Assembly: GCF_000026105.1 (NCBI RefSeq)
Contig: NC_008027.1
Span: 2,742,501 to 2,806,500 of the forward strand
Origin: Pseudomonas entomophila L48
Lineage (GTDB): Bacteria; Pseudomonadota; Gammaproteobacteria; Pseudomonadales; Pseudomonadaceae
Length of the DNA: 64,000 nucleotides
Direction: 5' to 3'
A program made the translations under genes and the position numbers. Position 1 is the first letter of the stretch, and every line of letters begins with the position of its first letter. This document shows positions 26,546 through 35,693 of this stretch, in pieces. Below the pieces are notes generated by a model. It was not told the origin of the DNA, made no database searches, and was given only the letters and a program-made list of their open reading frames with translations.

Positions 26546-27861
26546 CAGTGGGCTCCGAAAGTGCTGACATTGCTGATCGTGGATTGCTGTTCATCCGCTG
26601 CGCGCTGCTCGCGGTCGCGGTAGGCCAGGTAGGTGCGTTGGGTGGCGATATGGCCGGCGACGTGCTTGGCGTCGTGCCACACCCCCCAGATGAACGACGA
26701 GCCGCGGCGCGACAGCCAGGGCAGGCCGAGGAAGTACACGCCGGGCTCCTTCGACACGCCGCGCTGGTGCTGGGGCTTGCCGTTAGCGTCGAAGGCGTCG
26801 ACCTGCAGCCAGCTGAAGTCCACGCCATAGCCGGTGGCCCAGATGATCGAGGTGACGTTGGCCTGGGCCAGGTCCAGCTCCAGCAGCGGCTTGCTGACGC
26901 AGTCCGGGTCGGGCAGGCGCTTGCGGGCCTCGGGCTCTTCCGGCAGGTCCAGGCCGTTGCGCTCGATGTAGGCATCGGCGGCGTCCAGCAGGGCCAGGTA
27001 GTTTTCGTCACCACGGTTGATGTTGTCGGCCAGGTTGTCCTGGAAACGTGCGACACCGCCTTCGAACGACTGGGTCAGGCCGACCAGGGTCATGCCCTGG
27101 TGGGCGAGGGCACGAAAGTCCACGGTATGGCCGCCGCGGGCGCCGGACACGGCGATGGTCACGTGCTCGCGGCCTGGCTTGGCAATCTCGGCATCCCACT
27201 CGCCCAGCACGCCCAGCCACCAGCAGAAATCACGGTTGCGGTAGCTGCGCGGCGGCCGGTCATGGGCGCCGACCGACAGGTAGACCTGGCGCCCGGCGCG
27301 CATCAGTTCCTCGGCGATCTGCACCCCGGAGGAGCCGGCGCCCACCACCAGCACCGCGCCCTCGGGCAGTTGCTGCGGGTTGAAGTAGGCGGCGGAGTGG
27401 ATCTGGTGCAGGCGTTCGTCCTTCGGCGCGATGGCCGGGATCACCGGGCGCTGGAACGGGCCGGTGGCGGCCACCACCCGGTTGGCGCGGATCACGCCCT
27501 GGTTGGTCTCGATGGTGAAGCCGGGGCGGTCGGCGTTGCGCACCACCTGTTTCACCTCGACGCCGGTGCGCACCGGCAGGTTGTACTTGCGCACGTACTG
27601 CTCGAAGTAGTCGGCGACCTGGTCCTTGCCGGCGAAGGCGTCGGCGTCGAGGTCGAATTCCAGGCCCGGGAAGCGGTCGTGCCAGACCGGGCCGTTGGCC
27701 ACCAGCGAGTCCCAGCGGCCGGTGCGCCAGGCTTCGGCGATGCGCTTGCGCTCCAGCACCAGGTGCGGCACGCCGAGCTTGCTCAGGTGTTCGCTCATGG
27801 CCACGCCGGCCTGGCCGGCGCCGACCACGAGGGTGTCGATTTCGATGTTGTTCAGTGTCAT
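26545..27861 (-). CDS. flavin-containing monooxygenase
   Basis: A 438-residue class B flavin monooxygenase. The FAD loop is LVVGAGQAGVAMSEHLSK near 13-30, followed by LVLERKRIAEAWRTGRWDSL (a FMO/YUCCA-like second segment). The NADPH loop is VLVVGAGSSGVQIAEEL near 165-181, and the late ATG motif is IIWATGYGVDFSWL near 345. Likely an N-oxygenase or amine-oxidising enzyme. The start at 27861 (ATG) has an AAGAAGGGC box; a TTG six bases earlier is less likely. It is followed by RidA and divergent from the DUF1028-ArgE pair. Confidence 0.92.
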   Translation of the reverse strand: MTLNNIEIDTLVVGAGQAGVAMSEHLSKLGVPHLVLERKRIAEAWRTGRWDSLVANGPVWHDRFPGLEFDLDADAFAGKDQVADYFEQYVRKYNLPVRTGVEVKQVVRNADRPGFTIETNQGVIRANRVVAATGPFQRPVIPAIAPKDERLHQIHSAAYFNPQQLPEGAVLVVGAGSSGVQIAEELMRAGRQVYLSVGAHDRPPRSYRNRDFCWWLGVLGEWDAEIAKPGREHVTIAVSGARGGHTVDFRALAHQGMTLVGLTQSFEGGVARFQDNLADNINRGDENYLALLDAADAYIERNGLDLPEEPEARKRLPDPDCVSKPLLELDLAQANVTSIIWATGYGVDFSWLQVDAFDANGKPQHQRGVSKEPGVYFLGLPWLSRRGSSFIWGVWHDAKHVAGHIATQRTYLAYRDREQRAADEQQSTISNVSTFGAH

Positions 27862-28279
27862 GTCCAAGCCCTTCTTCAGCGGCGTTCTTGTTCAGGTCGG
27901 TGGGGACCGCCTTTGCCTGGGGCCAGACTAGGGAGGGTGGGGGAATCGCGAAAATAGTATTTAGCTGGGGCTTGCCGATAAATTGGCGAAGGGTGCGGGG
28001 AGCAACGGTCTTGCAGAGTATTCGTCGTTTACGGTTGCCCTTGTGGGAGCGGCCTTGTGTCGCGAAAGGGCTGCGTAGCGGCCCCAGGATTTCAGTGCTG
28101 AGCAAATATCGCTGGGGCCGCGTTGCGGCCCGTTCGCGACGCAAGGCCGCTCCCACAGGTTCCTCGTGAACCAGGGCATCTTCGTATAGTTTTTTCCTGC
28201 TCTGTGCCGAGGAAAATGTTGGTTTCGCAGCACCCGAGGCCCGCCGAGAATGCCGGTAACTCAAAACAGGAGCTGCACC
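27862..28279. promoter_or_regulatory. divergent intergenic region with embedded REP pair
   Basis: A 418-base gap between two divergent operons, so it must hold both promoters. 28042-28158 is occupied by a REP pair, leaving about 180 and 120 bases for the promoters. I see no regulator gene nearby and no convincing operator. Confidence 0.5.
28042..28158. repeat. REP inverted pair (cggccttgtgtcgcgaa family)
   Basis: Inverted tgtgggagcggccttgtgtc and cgacgcaaggccgctcccac units with GC-rich outer palindromes (gggctgcgtagcggcccc / ggggccgcgttgcggccc). It is unusual in lying between the 5' ends of two divergent genes. Confidence 0.9.
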
Positions 28280-28957
28280 ATGACCTTCTCCATCATTGGC
28301 CGCTGCGCGGAAACCGGCCAGGTCGGCATCGCCATCAGTTCGTCCAGCATCGCCGTCGGCGCCCGTTGCCCCTGGGTCCGTGCCGGGGTCGGCGCGGTCG
28401 CCACCCAGAACATCACCTTGCCAGCCCTCGGCCCGCAGATCCTCGACGCCCTGGAGCAAGGCCAGCTGCCGCCCGCCGCGGCGCTGGACCGGGTGCTCAG
28501 CGCCAATGGCTGGAGCGAGTATCGCCAGGTCACGGTGATCGACAGCCAAGGCCAGGTGGCCCTGTTCACCGGCAAGGAGGCGCTGGGCGTGCACAACGCG
28601 GTGGCGGGTGAGCAGTGCGCGGCGGCGGGCAACCTGTTGTCCTCGCGCGCGGTGATCGAGGCCATGGTCGCGGCCTTCGAACAGACCGGTGGCCACCTGG
28701 CCGACCGCCTGCTGGCGGCCATGCACGCGGCGATGGCGGCCGGTGGCGAGGCGGGGCCGGTGCACTCGGCGGCGCTGAAAATCGCCGGCGAGCTGACCTG
28801 GCCGCTGGTGGACCTGCGCGTGGACTGGGCCGAGCAGGACCCGATCGGTGCCCTCGACAACCTGTGGCAGGCCTACCGCCCGCAGATGCAGGATTACGTG
28901 ACCCGTGCGCTCAACCCGACCGCCGCGCCCAGCTATGGGGTACCGGGTGATGAGTGA
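28280..28957 (+). CDS. DUF1028 domain-containing protein
   Basis: A 225-residue protein of the DUF1028 family, with the characteristic start FSIIGRCAETGQVGIAISSS and VRAGVGAVATQN. The family is thought to be related to Ntn-hydrolases; no activity is established to my knowledge. The start at 28280 has a CAGGAG box. The stop overlaps the ArgE-like gene by eight bases, so the pair forms an operon, consistent with hydrolysis of an acylated or peptide-like compound. Confidence 0.88.
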   Translation: MTFSIIGRCAETGQVGIAISSSSIAVGARCPWVRAGVGAVATQNITLPALGPQILDALEQGQLPPAAALDRVLSANGWSEYRQVTVIDSQGQVALFTGKEALGVHNAVAGEQCAAAGNLLSSRAVIEAMVAAFEQTGGHLADRLLAAMHAAMAAGGEAGPVHSAALKIAGELTWPLVDLRVDWAEQDPIGALDNLWQAYRPQMQDYVTRALNPTAAPSYGVPGDE

Positions 28958-30110
28958 GTGGTCCAGTCGCGCACTGCTGGAGCGGCTGGTGGGCTTTGCC
29001 ACGGTCAGCCGCGATTCCAATCTGGCGCTCATCAGCTTCATCAAGGACTACCTGGCCAGCCTAGGCGTGGAAAGCGAGTTGTTCCATAACGCCGAAGGCA
29101 CCAAGGCCAACCTGTTCGCCACCATTGGTCCCCGTGATCGGGGTGGCGTGGTGCTGTCGGGCCACACCGATGTGGTGCCGGTCGACGGGCAGGCCTGGAC
29201 CTATGACCCGTTTCAGCTGACCGAGCACGATGGCCGCCTTTACGGGCGGGGCACCGCCGACATGAAGGGTTTCATCGCTTCGGTGCTGGCGGCCGTGCCG
29301 GCGTTTCTCGCGCAGCCGCTGCGCCTTCCCGTGCACCTGGCGTTCTCCTACGACGAGGAGGTCGGTTGCCTGGGCGTGCGCTCTTTGCTCGCCGCGTTGG
29401 CGCAACGGCCGAACAAGCCGACCCTGTGCCTGATCGGCGAGCCTACCGAGCTCAGGCCGGTGCTTGGCCACAAGGGCAAGCTGGCCATGCGCTGCCAGGT
29501 GCATGGCGCAGCCTGCCATTCGGCCTACGCACCCTACGGGGTCAATGCCATCGAGTACGCGGCGCGATTGATCGGCAAGCTCGGCGAGATCGGCGAGGAC
29601 CTGGCCATGCCGCAGCACCACGACCCACGCTTTGACCCGCCGTTTTCAACCGTGCAGACCGGCGTGATCAAAGGGGGGCGGGCGCTGAACATCGTGCCGG
29701 AGGAGTGCGAGTTCGACTTCGAGGTGCGTGCCCTGCCGGGGTTCGAGGCCCAGGCGGTGGCTGACCAGTTGCAGACTTACGCCGAGGCCGAACTGCTGCC
29801 GCGCATGCGTGCGGTCAGCGCCGCCAGCGACATTCGGCTGCAACCCCTGAGCGCCTATCCGGGGCTGGCCACGCCGGCCGACAGCGAGGCGGCGCAGCTG
29901 GTAGCGTTGCTCAGTGGGTCGAGTGAGTTCGGCACCGTGGCGTTCGGCACCGAAGGCGGGTTGTTCGAGCAGGCCGGCATCCCTACGGTAGTGTGCGGGC
30001 CGGGGAGCATGAATCAAGGGCACAAGCCGGATGAATTCGTCAGTGCGGAGCAGTTGCAGGGTTGTGACGCGATGCTGCTGCGGTTGAGGGATTATCTGAC
30101 GGCTGTGTAA
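28950..30110 (+). CDS. acetylornithine deacetylase (ArgE)-type M20 metallohydrolase
   Basis: A 386-residue M20 peptidase-family deacetylase. Dinuclear zinc ligands are visible: His in VVLSGHTDVVPVDG near 68-70, the shared Asp in GRGTADMKGF near 99, the catalytic Glu pair in FSYDEEVGCLG near 132-133, Glu in LIGEPTELRPV near 159, and the C-terminal His in MNQGHKPDE. Length and motifs fit ArgE, but it overlaps a DUF1028 gene and lies opposite a flavin monooxygenase. It may deacylate a catabolic substrate rather than acetylornithine, so no symbol is assigned. Confidence 0.88.
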   Translation: MSEWSSRALLERLVGFATVSRDSNLALISFIKDYLASLGVESELFHNAEGTKANLFATIGPRDRGGVVLSGHTDVVPVDGQAWTYDPFQLTEHDGRLYGRGTADMKGFIASVLAAVPAFLAQPLRLPVHLAFSYDEEVGCLGVRSLLAALAQRPNKPTLCLIGEPTELRPVLGHKGKLAMRCQVHGAACHSAYAPYGVNAIEYAARLIGKLGEIGEDLAMPQHHDPRFDPPFSTVQTGVIKGGRALNIVPEECEFDFEVRALPGFEAQAVADQLQTYAEAELLPRMRAVSAASDIRLQPLSAYPGLATPADSEAAQLVALLSGSSEFGTVAFGTEGGLFEQAGIPTVVCGPGSMNQGHKPDEFVSAEQLQGCDAMLLRLRDYLTAV

Positions 30111-30116
30111 GGGCCT

Positions 30117-30144
30117 GGAGCGTCTGGGCCAGGCAGGACGCTCC
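30117..30144 (+). terminator. hairpin downstream of the ArgE-like gene
   Basis: GGAGCGTC and GACGCTCC arms enclose a 12-base loop, six bases behind the stop codon. There is no strong T-run, so it may be a weak or Rho-assisted terminator. Confidence 0.5.
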
Positions 30145-30276
30145 ATTGGAGGTCTTACATCAGATATATGATGTAAATTATTGTTTTTATTGAATTTTCA
30201 GTTCAGAGGGATGCCCTTGATTCAATATGCTAACCAACATGATAAAAGTTATATATCTACTTGATATTAAACAAAT
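30145..30276. other. AT-rich intergenic segment with palindrome
   Basis: About 130 bases far richer in A and T than the surroundings. A palindrome TTACATCA-gatata-TGATGTAA lies at 30155-30176. No coding sequence is seen. It separates two convergent genes, so a promoter role is not obvious. Confidence 0.4.
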
Positions 30277-30606
30277 TTATCTTTTGGCGACGGCGTGCTG
30301 CGCGCATTGCTCGTAGTACGTCTGCTTGATCGCCGCAGGCTTGAGCTGCGAGCGGCTGTTGTAGGTCTGCTCGGTGATGCCGAAGGCCGTCATGCGCATC
30401 CAGGGCTTGTCGAATTTGCGCGCCTGAAGGCGCTTGCGGGTAGCGTACAGGGTAACCCCGGAGAGCTTGGCTTGCTGCGCCTCGGCGGCGATCTGCGAGC
30501 CCCAGCCGCACACTTGACGCTCGTTCTGGCTCAACGCCCGGGCCTGGGCGGCGAAGGCGGTGGTGGCCAGCAGGCAGCCGGCCACGGTTGCTAGAAATAC
30601 TCGCAT
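30277..30606 (-). CDS. small secreted protein of unknown function
   Basis: A 109-residue protein with a clear signal peptide (MRVFLATVAGCLLATTAFAA, cleavage after about residue 20). The mature part is basic and helical, with two cysteines (in RQVCGWGSQ and YYEQCAQH) that could form a disulfide in the periplasm. I do not recognise the family. It is followed by AT-rich DNA and has its own gap to the next gene upstream. Confidence 0.72.
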   Translation of the reverse strand: MRVFLATVAGCLLATTAFAAQARALSQNERQVCGWGSQIAAEAQQAKLSGVTLYATRKRLQARKFDKPWMRMTAFGITEQTYNSRSQLKPAAIKQTYYEQCAQHAVAKR

Positions 30607-30680
30607 GTTGCTGTCCTAAGCATCTGAAGGAGAAAGGAGTTTGCCGTCACTTCAGTGGCCTGGGGGCCAGCAAATTGCCG

Positions 30681-31331
30681 TCAGGCGATGGCCATGCGCA
30701 GTGGATTGTGATGCACGGTGCGCAACGAAGACCAAGCCAATGTGGCCACCCAAAGCACCGAAACACCGTAGTTCAAGCGCTGGTACAGGCCGAACAACTG
30801 GCCGTTCTGCGCGGCCTGGGCCATCAGCACCACCGTGATCACCGCCAACACCGAGCACAGCAGCGACCACCCGGCCAGCGCCCTGGAGCGGGCCTGGCGC
30901 TTGCCCAGCCAGATCCACAGCACGCTGGCCAATGTCAGTGAAAGGAACATCAGCAGCCCACTGAGGTTGTGCATCTGCTGCGAGAACGATGGGGTAATGG
31001 GGGCGCAACTTTGGTCGCAGGCGAACCAGCCGGTGCCCAGGCTGCCCACGCCATGCAGCAGCACCAGCAGCGCGCTCAGCTGTGCCAGCTTCGATTGTCG
31101 CCAGCGCCGCGCCAGGCCCCAGGCGAACAGGGCGAACAGCACGGCAAGGGGGAGATTGTTGACCCAGGGCGACCATGAGTGGGTGGGCGCGCCAACTGCG
31201 CCAAGTTGGCTCATGGCTTGCTGCAGGTGGTCGTAGCCAGGATAGGCCAGGGCGGTCAGGCCCACCCCCAGCAGCAGCCAGCAAGGGATGAGCAAGCCGC
31301 AGGCAAGCAGCAGACGGTCGAGTGTCTTCAT
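30681..31331 (-). CDS. DUF998-type integral membrane protein
   Basis: A 216-residue protein with six predicted membrane helices: LLLACGLLIPCWLLLGVGL near 6-24, LPLAVLFALFAWGLA near 64, LAQLSALLVLLHGVGSLGTG near 87, and three more up to the C-terminus. The pattern, including YPGYDHLQQAMSQLGA after helix 1, is that of DUF998 proteins, whose function is unknown. The start MKTLDR is selected because the upstream extension is not membrane-like and runs through the promoter side of the divergent GntR gene. Confidence 0.8.
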   Translation of the reverse strand: MKTLDRLLLACGLLIPCWLLLGVGLTALAYPGYDHLQQAMSQLGAVGAPTHSWSPWVNNLPLAVLFALFAWGLARRWRQSKLAQLSALLVLLHGVGSLGTGWFACDQSCAPITPSFSQQMHNLSGLLMFLSLTLASVLWIWLGKRQARSRALAGWSLLCSVLAVITVVLMAQAAQNGQLFGLYQRLNYGVSVLWVATLAWSSLRTVHHNPLRMAIA

Positions 31332-31432
31332 GTGGGGTTCCTTCCTTGGTATCGACACGGGGCAAACTCGCAGACTACAGCGCTGGTGTGGCTGTCCGCC
31401 AGCGTCCTGACACGCATGAAAACCCTGGCGGA

Positions 31433-31460
31433 TGTATGTGATCGTACAACTGCTTGCGGT
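31433..31460. promoter_or_regulatory. candidate GntR operator upstream of the regulator gene
   Basis: The decamer ATCGTACAAC at 31441-31450, preceded by TGTATGTG, also occurs inside a palindrome upstream of the 5-dehydro-4-deoxyglucarate dehydratase gene (38136-38154). Sharing between the two ends of one catabolic locus suggests binding of the same regulator and autoregulation. Not proven. Confidence 0.5.
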
Positions 31461-31498
31461 ATCATCTCGCCTGTCTTTCACAACCCGACGCACAAGGC

Positions 31499-32248
31499 AT
31501 GACAGAGCAGCAGGTACAGGCACGGACCCGGCGCAAGCCGCGCAGTCTGGCCCAGGAACTGGTCACGGTGCTGACCGAGCGCATTCGCAGCGGCCAACTC
31601 AAGCGCGGCGACAAGCTGCCCACCGAATCGCAGATCATGGCCGAGGAAGGGGTCAGCCGCACCGTGGTGCGCGAGGCCATCTCGCGGTTGCAGGCGGCCG
31701 GCCAGGTCGAGACCCGCCACGGCATCGGCACCTTCGTGCTGGACGCCCCGAGCACCGGTGGTTTTCGCATCGACCCGGCAACCATCGTCACCCTGCGCGA
31801 GGTGCTGGCGGTGCTGGAGCTGCGTATTGCCCTGGAGATCGAGTCGGCGGGGTTGGCCGCGCAGCGGCGCAGCGACGAGGAACTGGCCGGCATGCGCGCC
31901 GCGCTGGACGAGCTCAACGAAGGCGCTGCCCATGCCTCGGACGCGGTCTCGGCGGACTTCCAGTTCCACCTGCGGATCGCCCAGGCCAGTGGTAACCATT
32001 ACTTCGCCGACATCATCAACCACCTGGGGACCAGCATCATCCCGCGCACCCGGTTGAACTCGGCGCGCCTGGCCCATGATGACCAGGCCCATTACCTGGG
32101 GCGGCTGATGCACGAGCACGAGGCCATCTACGAGGCGATTGCCCGGCGTGACAGCGAAGGGGCGAAGATGGCCATGCGCCTGCACTTGAGCAATAGCCGC
32201 GAGCGCTTGCGCCAGGCCCATGAAGAGGCCGAGGCGCGCGTGAAGTAG
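31499..32248 (+). CDS. GntR/FadR-type regulator of the galactarate/glucarate genes
   Basis: A 249-residue regulator with an N-terminal GntR winged helix (about 14-82, including RIRSGQLKRGDKLPTESQIM and SRTVVREAISRLQAAGQVE) and a C-terminal FCD ligand domain with metal-site residues (Asp in DAVSADFQFHLRIAQ, His in LMHEHEAIYEAI and the AMRLHLSNSR His). The start is the ATG with an aagg box at 31493. It is convergent with the dehydrogenase gene of the galactarate operon. By location it probably represses that operon in the absence of hexarates. Confidence 0.9.
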   Translation: MTEQQVQARTRRKPRSLAQELVTVLTERIRSGQLKRGDKLPTESQIMAEEGVSRTVVREAISRLQAAGQVETRHGIGTFVLDAPSTGGFRIDPATIVTLREVLAVLELRIALEIESAGLAAQRRSDEELAGMRAALDELNEGAAHASDAVSADFQFHLRIAQASGNHYFADIINHLGTSIIPRTRLNSARLAHDDQAHYLGRLMHEHEAIYEAIARRDSEGAKMAMRLHLSNSRERLRQAHEEAEARVK

Positions 32249-32261
32249 GCGTGAAGGCCTG

Positions 32262-32325
32262 TTCGCCGGCAAGCCGGCTCCTACGGGTTCGGCGCGGTAC
32301 CTGTAGGAGCCGGCTTGCCGGCGAA
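32262..32325. repeat. REP inverted pair (ccggcttgccggcgaa family)
   Basis: Compact inverted pair between the convergent GntR and aldehyde dehydrogenase genes, with 16 bases between units. Confidence 0.9.
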
Positions 32326-32338
32326 AGGGCCGGTACTG

Positions 32339-33919
32339 TCAGATCGCCCCGTCGCGCCACTGCCCATTCACCAGGCGCCGCAGCCCCAGCGGATTACTGT
32401 CGCGCAAGGCTTCCGGCAACAACGCCTGCGGATAGTTCTGGTAGCACACCGGCCGCAGGAAACGGTCGATGGCCAGGGTCCCGACCGACGTGCCACGGGC
32501 ATCGGAGGTGGCCGGATACGGCCCGCCATGGACCATGGCGTCACACACTTCCACCCCGGTCGGGTAGCCGTTGACCAGGATCCGCCCGACCTTCTCCTCC
32601 AGCAACGGTACCAGCCAGGCAAAGGCCTCGAAGTCCTCCGGCTCGCCAATCAGCGTGGCGGTCAGTTGGCCGCGCAGGCCTAGCAGGGCGTCGCGCAATT
32701 GCTGGTCGTCCTGCACGGCGACAGCCACGGTGGCCGGGCCGAAGACTTCTTCCTGCAACAACGGGTCGGCGTTCACCAGCAGGCGTGCATCAGCCTGGAA
32801 CAGCTGGGCCTGAGCTTGACCGCCTGCCTGGGCCTGACCGGCCAGGTGCCGGATGCCAGCATGGGCTTGCAGGTGCTCCAGGCCCCCCACGTAGCTGCGC
32901 AGACCGCCCGCGTTGAGCAGGGTCTGGCCGGGTTGTGCGGCCAGGTGCTGGCCAAGGTCTGTGAGCAACTGGCTGAACTGCGGCGATTGCAGGCCGATGA
33001 CCATGCCGGGGTTGGTGCAGAACTGCCCAGCCCCCAGGCACACGGAGCCGGCCAGTTCGCGGGCAATGGCATTGCCACGCTTGGCCAGGGCGCCGGGCAG
33101 GACGATCACCGGGTTGATGCTGGACATCTCGGCGAACACCGGGATTGGCTGCGGGCGCTCGGCGGCCATGCGGCACAGGGCGTCGCCACCCTTGAGCGAG
33201 CCGGTGAAACCGACCGCCTGGATGGCCGGGTGCTTGACCAGCCACTCGCCGACACCGCCCCCGAAGACCATGTTGAACACGCCCTTGGGCATGCCGGTAC
33301 GTTCCGCGGCGCGCAGGATGGCGCAGGCCACCAGGTCGGCAGTGGCCATGTGGCCGCTGTGGGCCTTGAACACCACCGGGCAACCGGCGGCCAGGGCGGC
33401 GGCGGTATCGCCACCGGCCGTGGAGAAGGCCAGCGGGAAGTTGCTGGCGCCGAACACGGCGACCGGGCCGACGCCGATGCGCATCTGGCGGATATCCACC
33501 CGAGGCAGGGGCTGGCGTTCGGGCTGGGCCAGGTCGATGCGCGCGCCGAGGTAGTCGCCACGGCGCAGCACCTGGGCGAACAGGCGCATCTGCCCGCTGG
33601 TGCGGCCACGTTCACCCTGAATGCGCGCGGTCGGCAGGGCGGTTTCACGGCAGACGATGGCGACGAAGGCATCGTCCAGTTCGTCCAGCTCGGCGGCGAT
33701 GGCTTCGAGGAACTCGGCGCGGCGTGCCGGTGGCAACTGGCGGAACGCGGCGAAAGCAGTGGCCGCGGCGCGGGCGGCCTGGTCGACTTCACCTTCGGTG
33801 GCCTGGGCGAAGCTGCAGGGCAGGGCCTCGCCGGTGGTGGCGTCCAGGCTCTGCAGGCGTTGTGCGCCGGCGGCGCTGCGCTGGCCGGCGATGAAATTGT
33901 GGCCGAGGATCTCGGGCAT
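32339..33919 (-). CDS. alpha-ketoglutaric semialdehyde dehydrogenase (NADP-dependent aldehyde dehydrogenase)
   Basis: A 526-residue aldehyde dehydrogenase. It carries the FGASNFPLAFSTAGGDTAAA cofactor region near 155-174, catalytic Glu in PVFAEMSSINPVI near 267 and catalytic Cys in GAGQFCTNPGMV near 305. Length and motif variants fit the 2,5-dioxopentanoate dehydrogenase group that converts 2-oxoglutarate semialdehyde to 2-oxoglutarate, the last step of hexarate catabolism. The start has an AAAGGAG box; the longer frame runs into the REP element and is rejected. It is separated from garD by a REP pair. Confidence 0.92.
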   Translation of the reverse strand: MPEILGHNFIAGQRSAAGAQRLQSLDATTGEALPCSFAQATEGEVDQAARAAATAFAAFRQLPPARRAEFLEAIAAELDELDDAFVAIVCRETALPTARIQGERGRTSGQMRLFAQVLRRGDYLGARIDLAQPERQPLPRVDIRQMRIGVGPVAVFGASNFPLAFSTAGGDTAAALAAGCPVVFKAHSGHMATADLVACAILRAAERTGMPKGVFNMVFGGGVGEWLVKHPAIQAVGFTGSLKGGDALCRMAAERPQPIPVFAEMSSINPVIVLPGALAKRGNAIARELAGSVCLGAGQFCTNPGMVIGLQSPQFSQLLTDLGQHLAAQPGQTLLNAGGLRSYVGGLEHLQAHAGIRHLAGQAQAGGQAQAQLFQADARLLVNADPLLQEEVFGPATVAVAVQDDQQLRDALLGLRGQLTATLIGEPEDFEAFAWLVPLLEEKVGRILVNGYPTGVEVCDAMVHGGPYPATSDARGTSVGTLAIDRFLRPVCYQNYPQALLPEALRDSNPLGLRRLVNGQWRDGAI

Positions 33920-33960
33920 GGAGTGCTCCTTTACGTGAGAAGGGAAGACGGCGCGCCGAC

Positions 33961-34047
33961 CTGTAGGAGCGGGTTTACCCGCGAACACCCGCGAAGCGGG
34001 TGCCAGACAACGCGGTGTCTGATTCGCGGGTGAACCCGCTCCTACAG
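33961..34047. repeat. REP inverted pair (cgggtttacccgcgaa family)
   Basis: Inverted ctgtaggagcgggtttaccc and gggtgaacccgctcctacag units with an inner caccc-gcgaagc-gggtg palindrome. It sits inside the galactarate operon, between garD and the dehydrogenase gene. Confidence 0.88.
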
Positions 34048-34062
34048 GGTTCGGTTGCACTT

Positions 34063-35616
34063 TCAGGTGATGGGGGCGGGGTTGAACAGGGTGATGTCGT
34101 TGTGCAACCGGTGCTTTTCGGCCCAGGTCTGCCGGCGACCGCTGGCGACGTCCAGGTAGTAGTGGAACAGCTCCCAGCCCAGCTCTTCGATGGTCGCCCG
34201 GCCAGTGGCGATGCGCCCGGCGTCGATGTCGATCAGGTCGGGCCAGCGCTGCGCCAGTTCGCTGCGGGTGCACACCTTGACCACCGGTGCCATGGCCAGG
34301 CCGTAGGGGGTGCCACGGCCGGTGGTGAACACGTGCAGGTTCATCCCGGCCGCCAGTTGCAAGGTGCCGCAGACGAAGTCGCTGGCCGGTGTGGCGCAGA
34401 ACACCAGGCCCTTGTGCGTAACCCGCTCGCCCGGGCCGAGCACGCCCTGGATGGCGCCGCTGCCGGACTTGACGATCGACCCCAGGGCTTTCTCGACGAT
34501 GTTCGACAACCCGCCTTTCTTGTTACCCGGTGTGGTGTTGGCGCTGCGGTCGGCCGCGCCCTGCTGCAGGTAGCGGTCGTACCAGTCCATCTCGCGCACC
34601 AGCGCGTCGGCCACTTCCGGGGTTTCGGCGCGGGAGGTGAGCATGTAGATGGCGTCGCGCACTTCGGTGACTTCCGAGAACAGCACCGTGGCGCCGGCGC
34701 GCACCAGCAGGTCGGCGGCATAGCCCAGCGCCGGGTTGGCGGTGATGCCGGAGAAGGCGTCGCTGCCGCCGCACTGCATGCCGAGGATCAGTTCGCTGGC
34801 CGGCACGGGCTCGCGGCGGCGCTGGTCGAGCTTTCTCAGACGGGTTTCGGCCAGGGCCATGATCTGCTCGATCATTTCGACGAAGCCCAGCGAGGCATCC
34901 TGCAGGCGATACAGCCAGGGTTCGCTGAGGTCCACCGACGGGTCGTCGTCGTGCATCACCTGGCCGGCCTGGAGTTTTTCGCAGCCCAGGCTTATTACCA
35001 GGGCCTCGCCACCGAGGTTGGGATTGCGCGCCAGGTTGCGCACGGTGCGGATCGGGATGTACGCGTCGCGGGCGTTGATCGCCACGCCACAGCCGTAGCT
35101 GTGGGTGAGGGCGACCACGTCGTCGACGTTGGGGTACTTGGGCAGCAGTTCGCTGCGGATGCGCTTGACCGCATGATCGAGCACGCCGGTCACGCACTGC
35201 ACGGTGGTGGTGATGCCGAGGATGTTGCGGGTGCCGACGGTGCCGTCCTGGTTGCGGTAGCCCTCGAAGGTGAAGCCTTCCAATGGCGGCAGCGCCGCAG
35301 GCACGGCGTCGCAACGTGGCAGGCTGTCCAGTTCGGGCGCGGCCGGCATGCGCAGTTGGTCTTCCTGCACCCAGCTGCCCTGGCGCAGGTCTTCCAGGGC
35401 ATAACCGATGACCTGCCCGTAGCGGCGCACCGCTTCACCCTGACGGATGTCGACGGTGGCCACCTTGTGGCTCTGCGGCACGCCCTCGACCAGGGTCAGG
35501 CCATCGGCAAAGCGCGCGCCTTCGCCCAGGCCGCCGTCGTTGACCACCACCACGACGTTGTCGTCGGCGTGCAGGCGGACGTAGCGGGGCGACTCGGAAT
35601 GTTCGATCAACTGCAT
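34063..35616 (-). CDS. garD: galactarate dehydratase
   Basis: A 517-residue enzyme of the altronate/galactarate dehydratase family that removes water from D-galactarate to give 5-dehydro-4-deoxy-D-glucarate. The small N-terminal SAF domain (about 1-90) is followed by the large domain with conserved [13 protein letters not shown] near 175, [11 protein letters not shown] near 213, [19 protein letters not shown] near 270 and the C-terminal [18 protein letters not shown] near 417. Length is close to E. coli GarD. The start at 35616 has an AAGAAGGG box; an ATG 24 bases earlier is possible. It is flanked by the permease and aldehyde dehydrogenase genes of the same pathway. Confidence 0.94.
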   Translation of the reverse strand: MQLIEHSESPRYVRLHADDNVVVVVNDGGLGEGARFADGLTLVEGVPQSHKVATVDIRQGEAVRRYGQVIGYALEDLRQGSWVQEDQLRMPAAPELDSLPRCDAVPAALPPLEGFTFEGYRNQDGTVGTRNILGITTTVQCVTGVLDHAVKRIRSELLPKYPNVDDVVALTHSYGCGVAINARDAYIPIRTVRNLARNPNLGGEALVISLGCEKLQAGQVMHDDDPSVDLSEPWLYRLQDASLGFVEMIEQIMALAETRLRKLDQRRREPVPASELILGMQCGGSDAFSGITANPALGYAADLLVRAGATVLFSEVTEVRDAIYMLTSRAETPEVADALVREMDWYDRYLQQGAADRSANTTPGNKKGGLSNIVEKALGSIVKSGSGAIQGVLGPGERVTHKGLVFCATPASDFVCGTLQLAAGMNLHVFTTGRGTPYGLAMAPVVKVCTRSELAQRWPDLIDIDAGRIATGRATIEELGWELFHYYLDVASGRRQTWAEKHRLHNDITLFNPAPIT

Positions 35617-35693
35617 GGTCAGGCCCTTCTTGTCATTCATTCAGGCTTCGTTCTGCTGCCAGCGCCTGGGGTGCAGGCGCCGACGTGGTTCGC

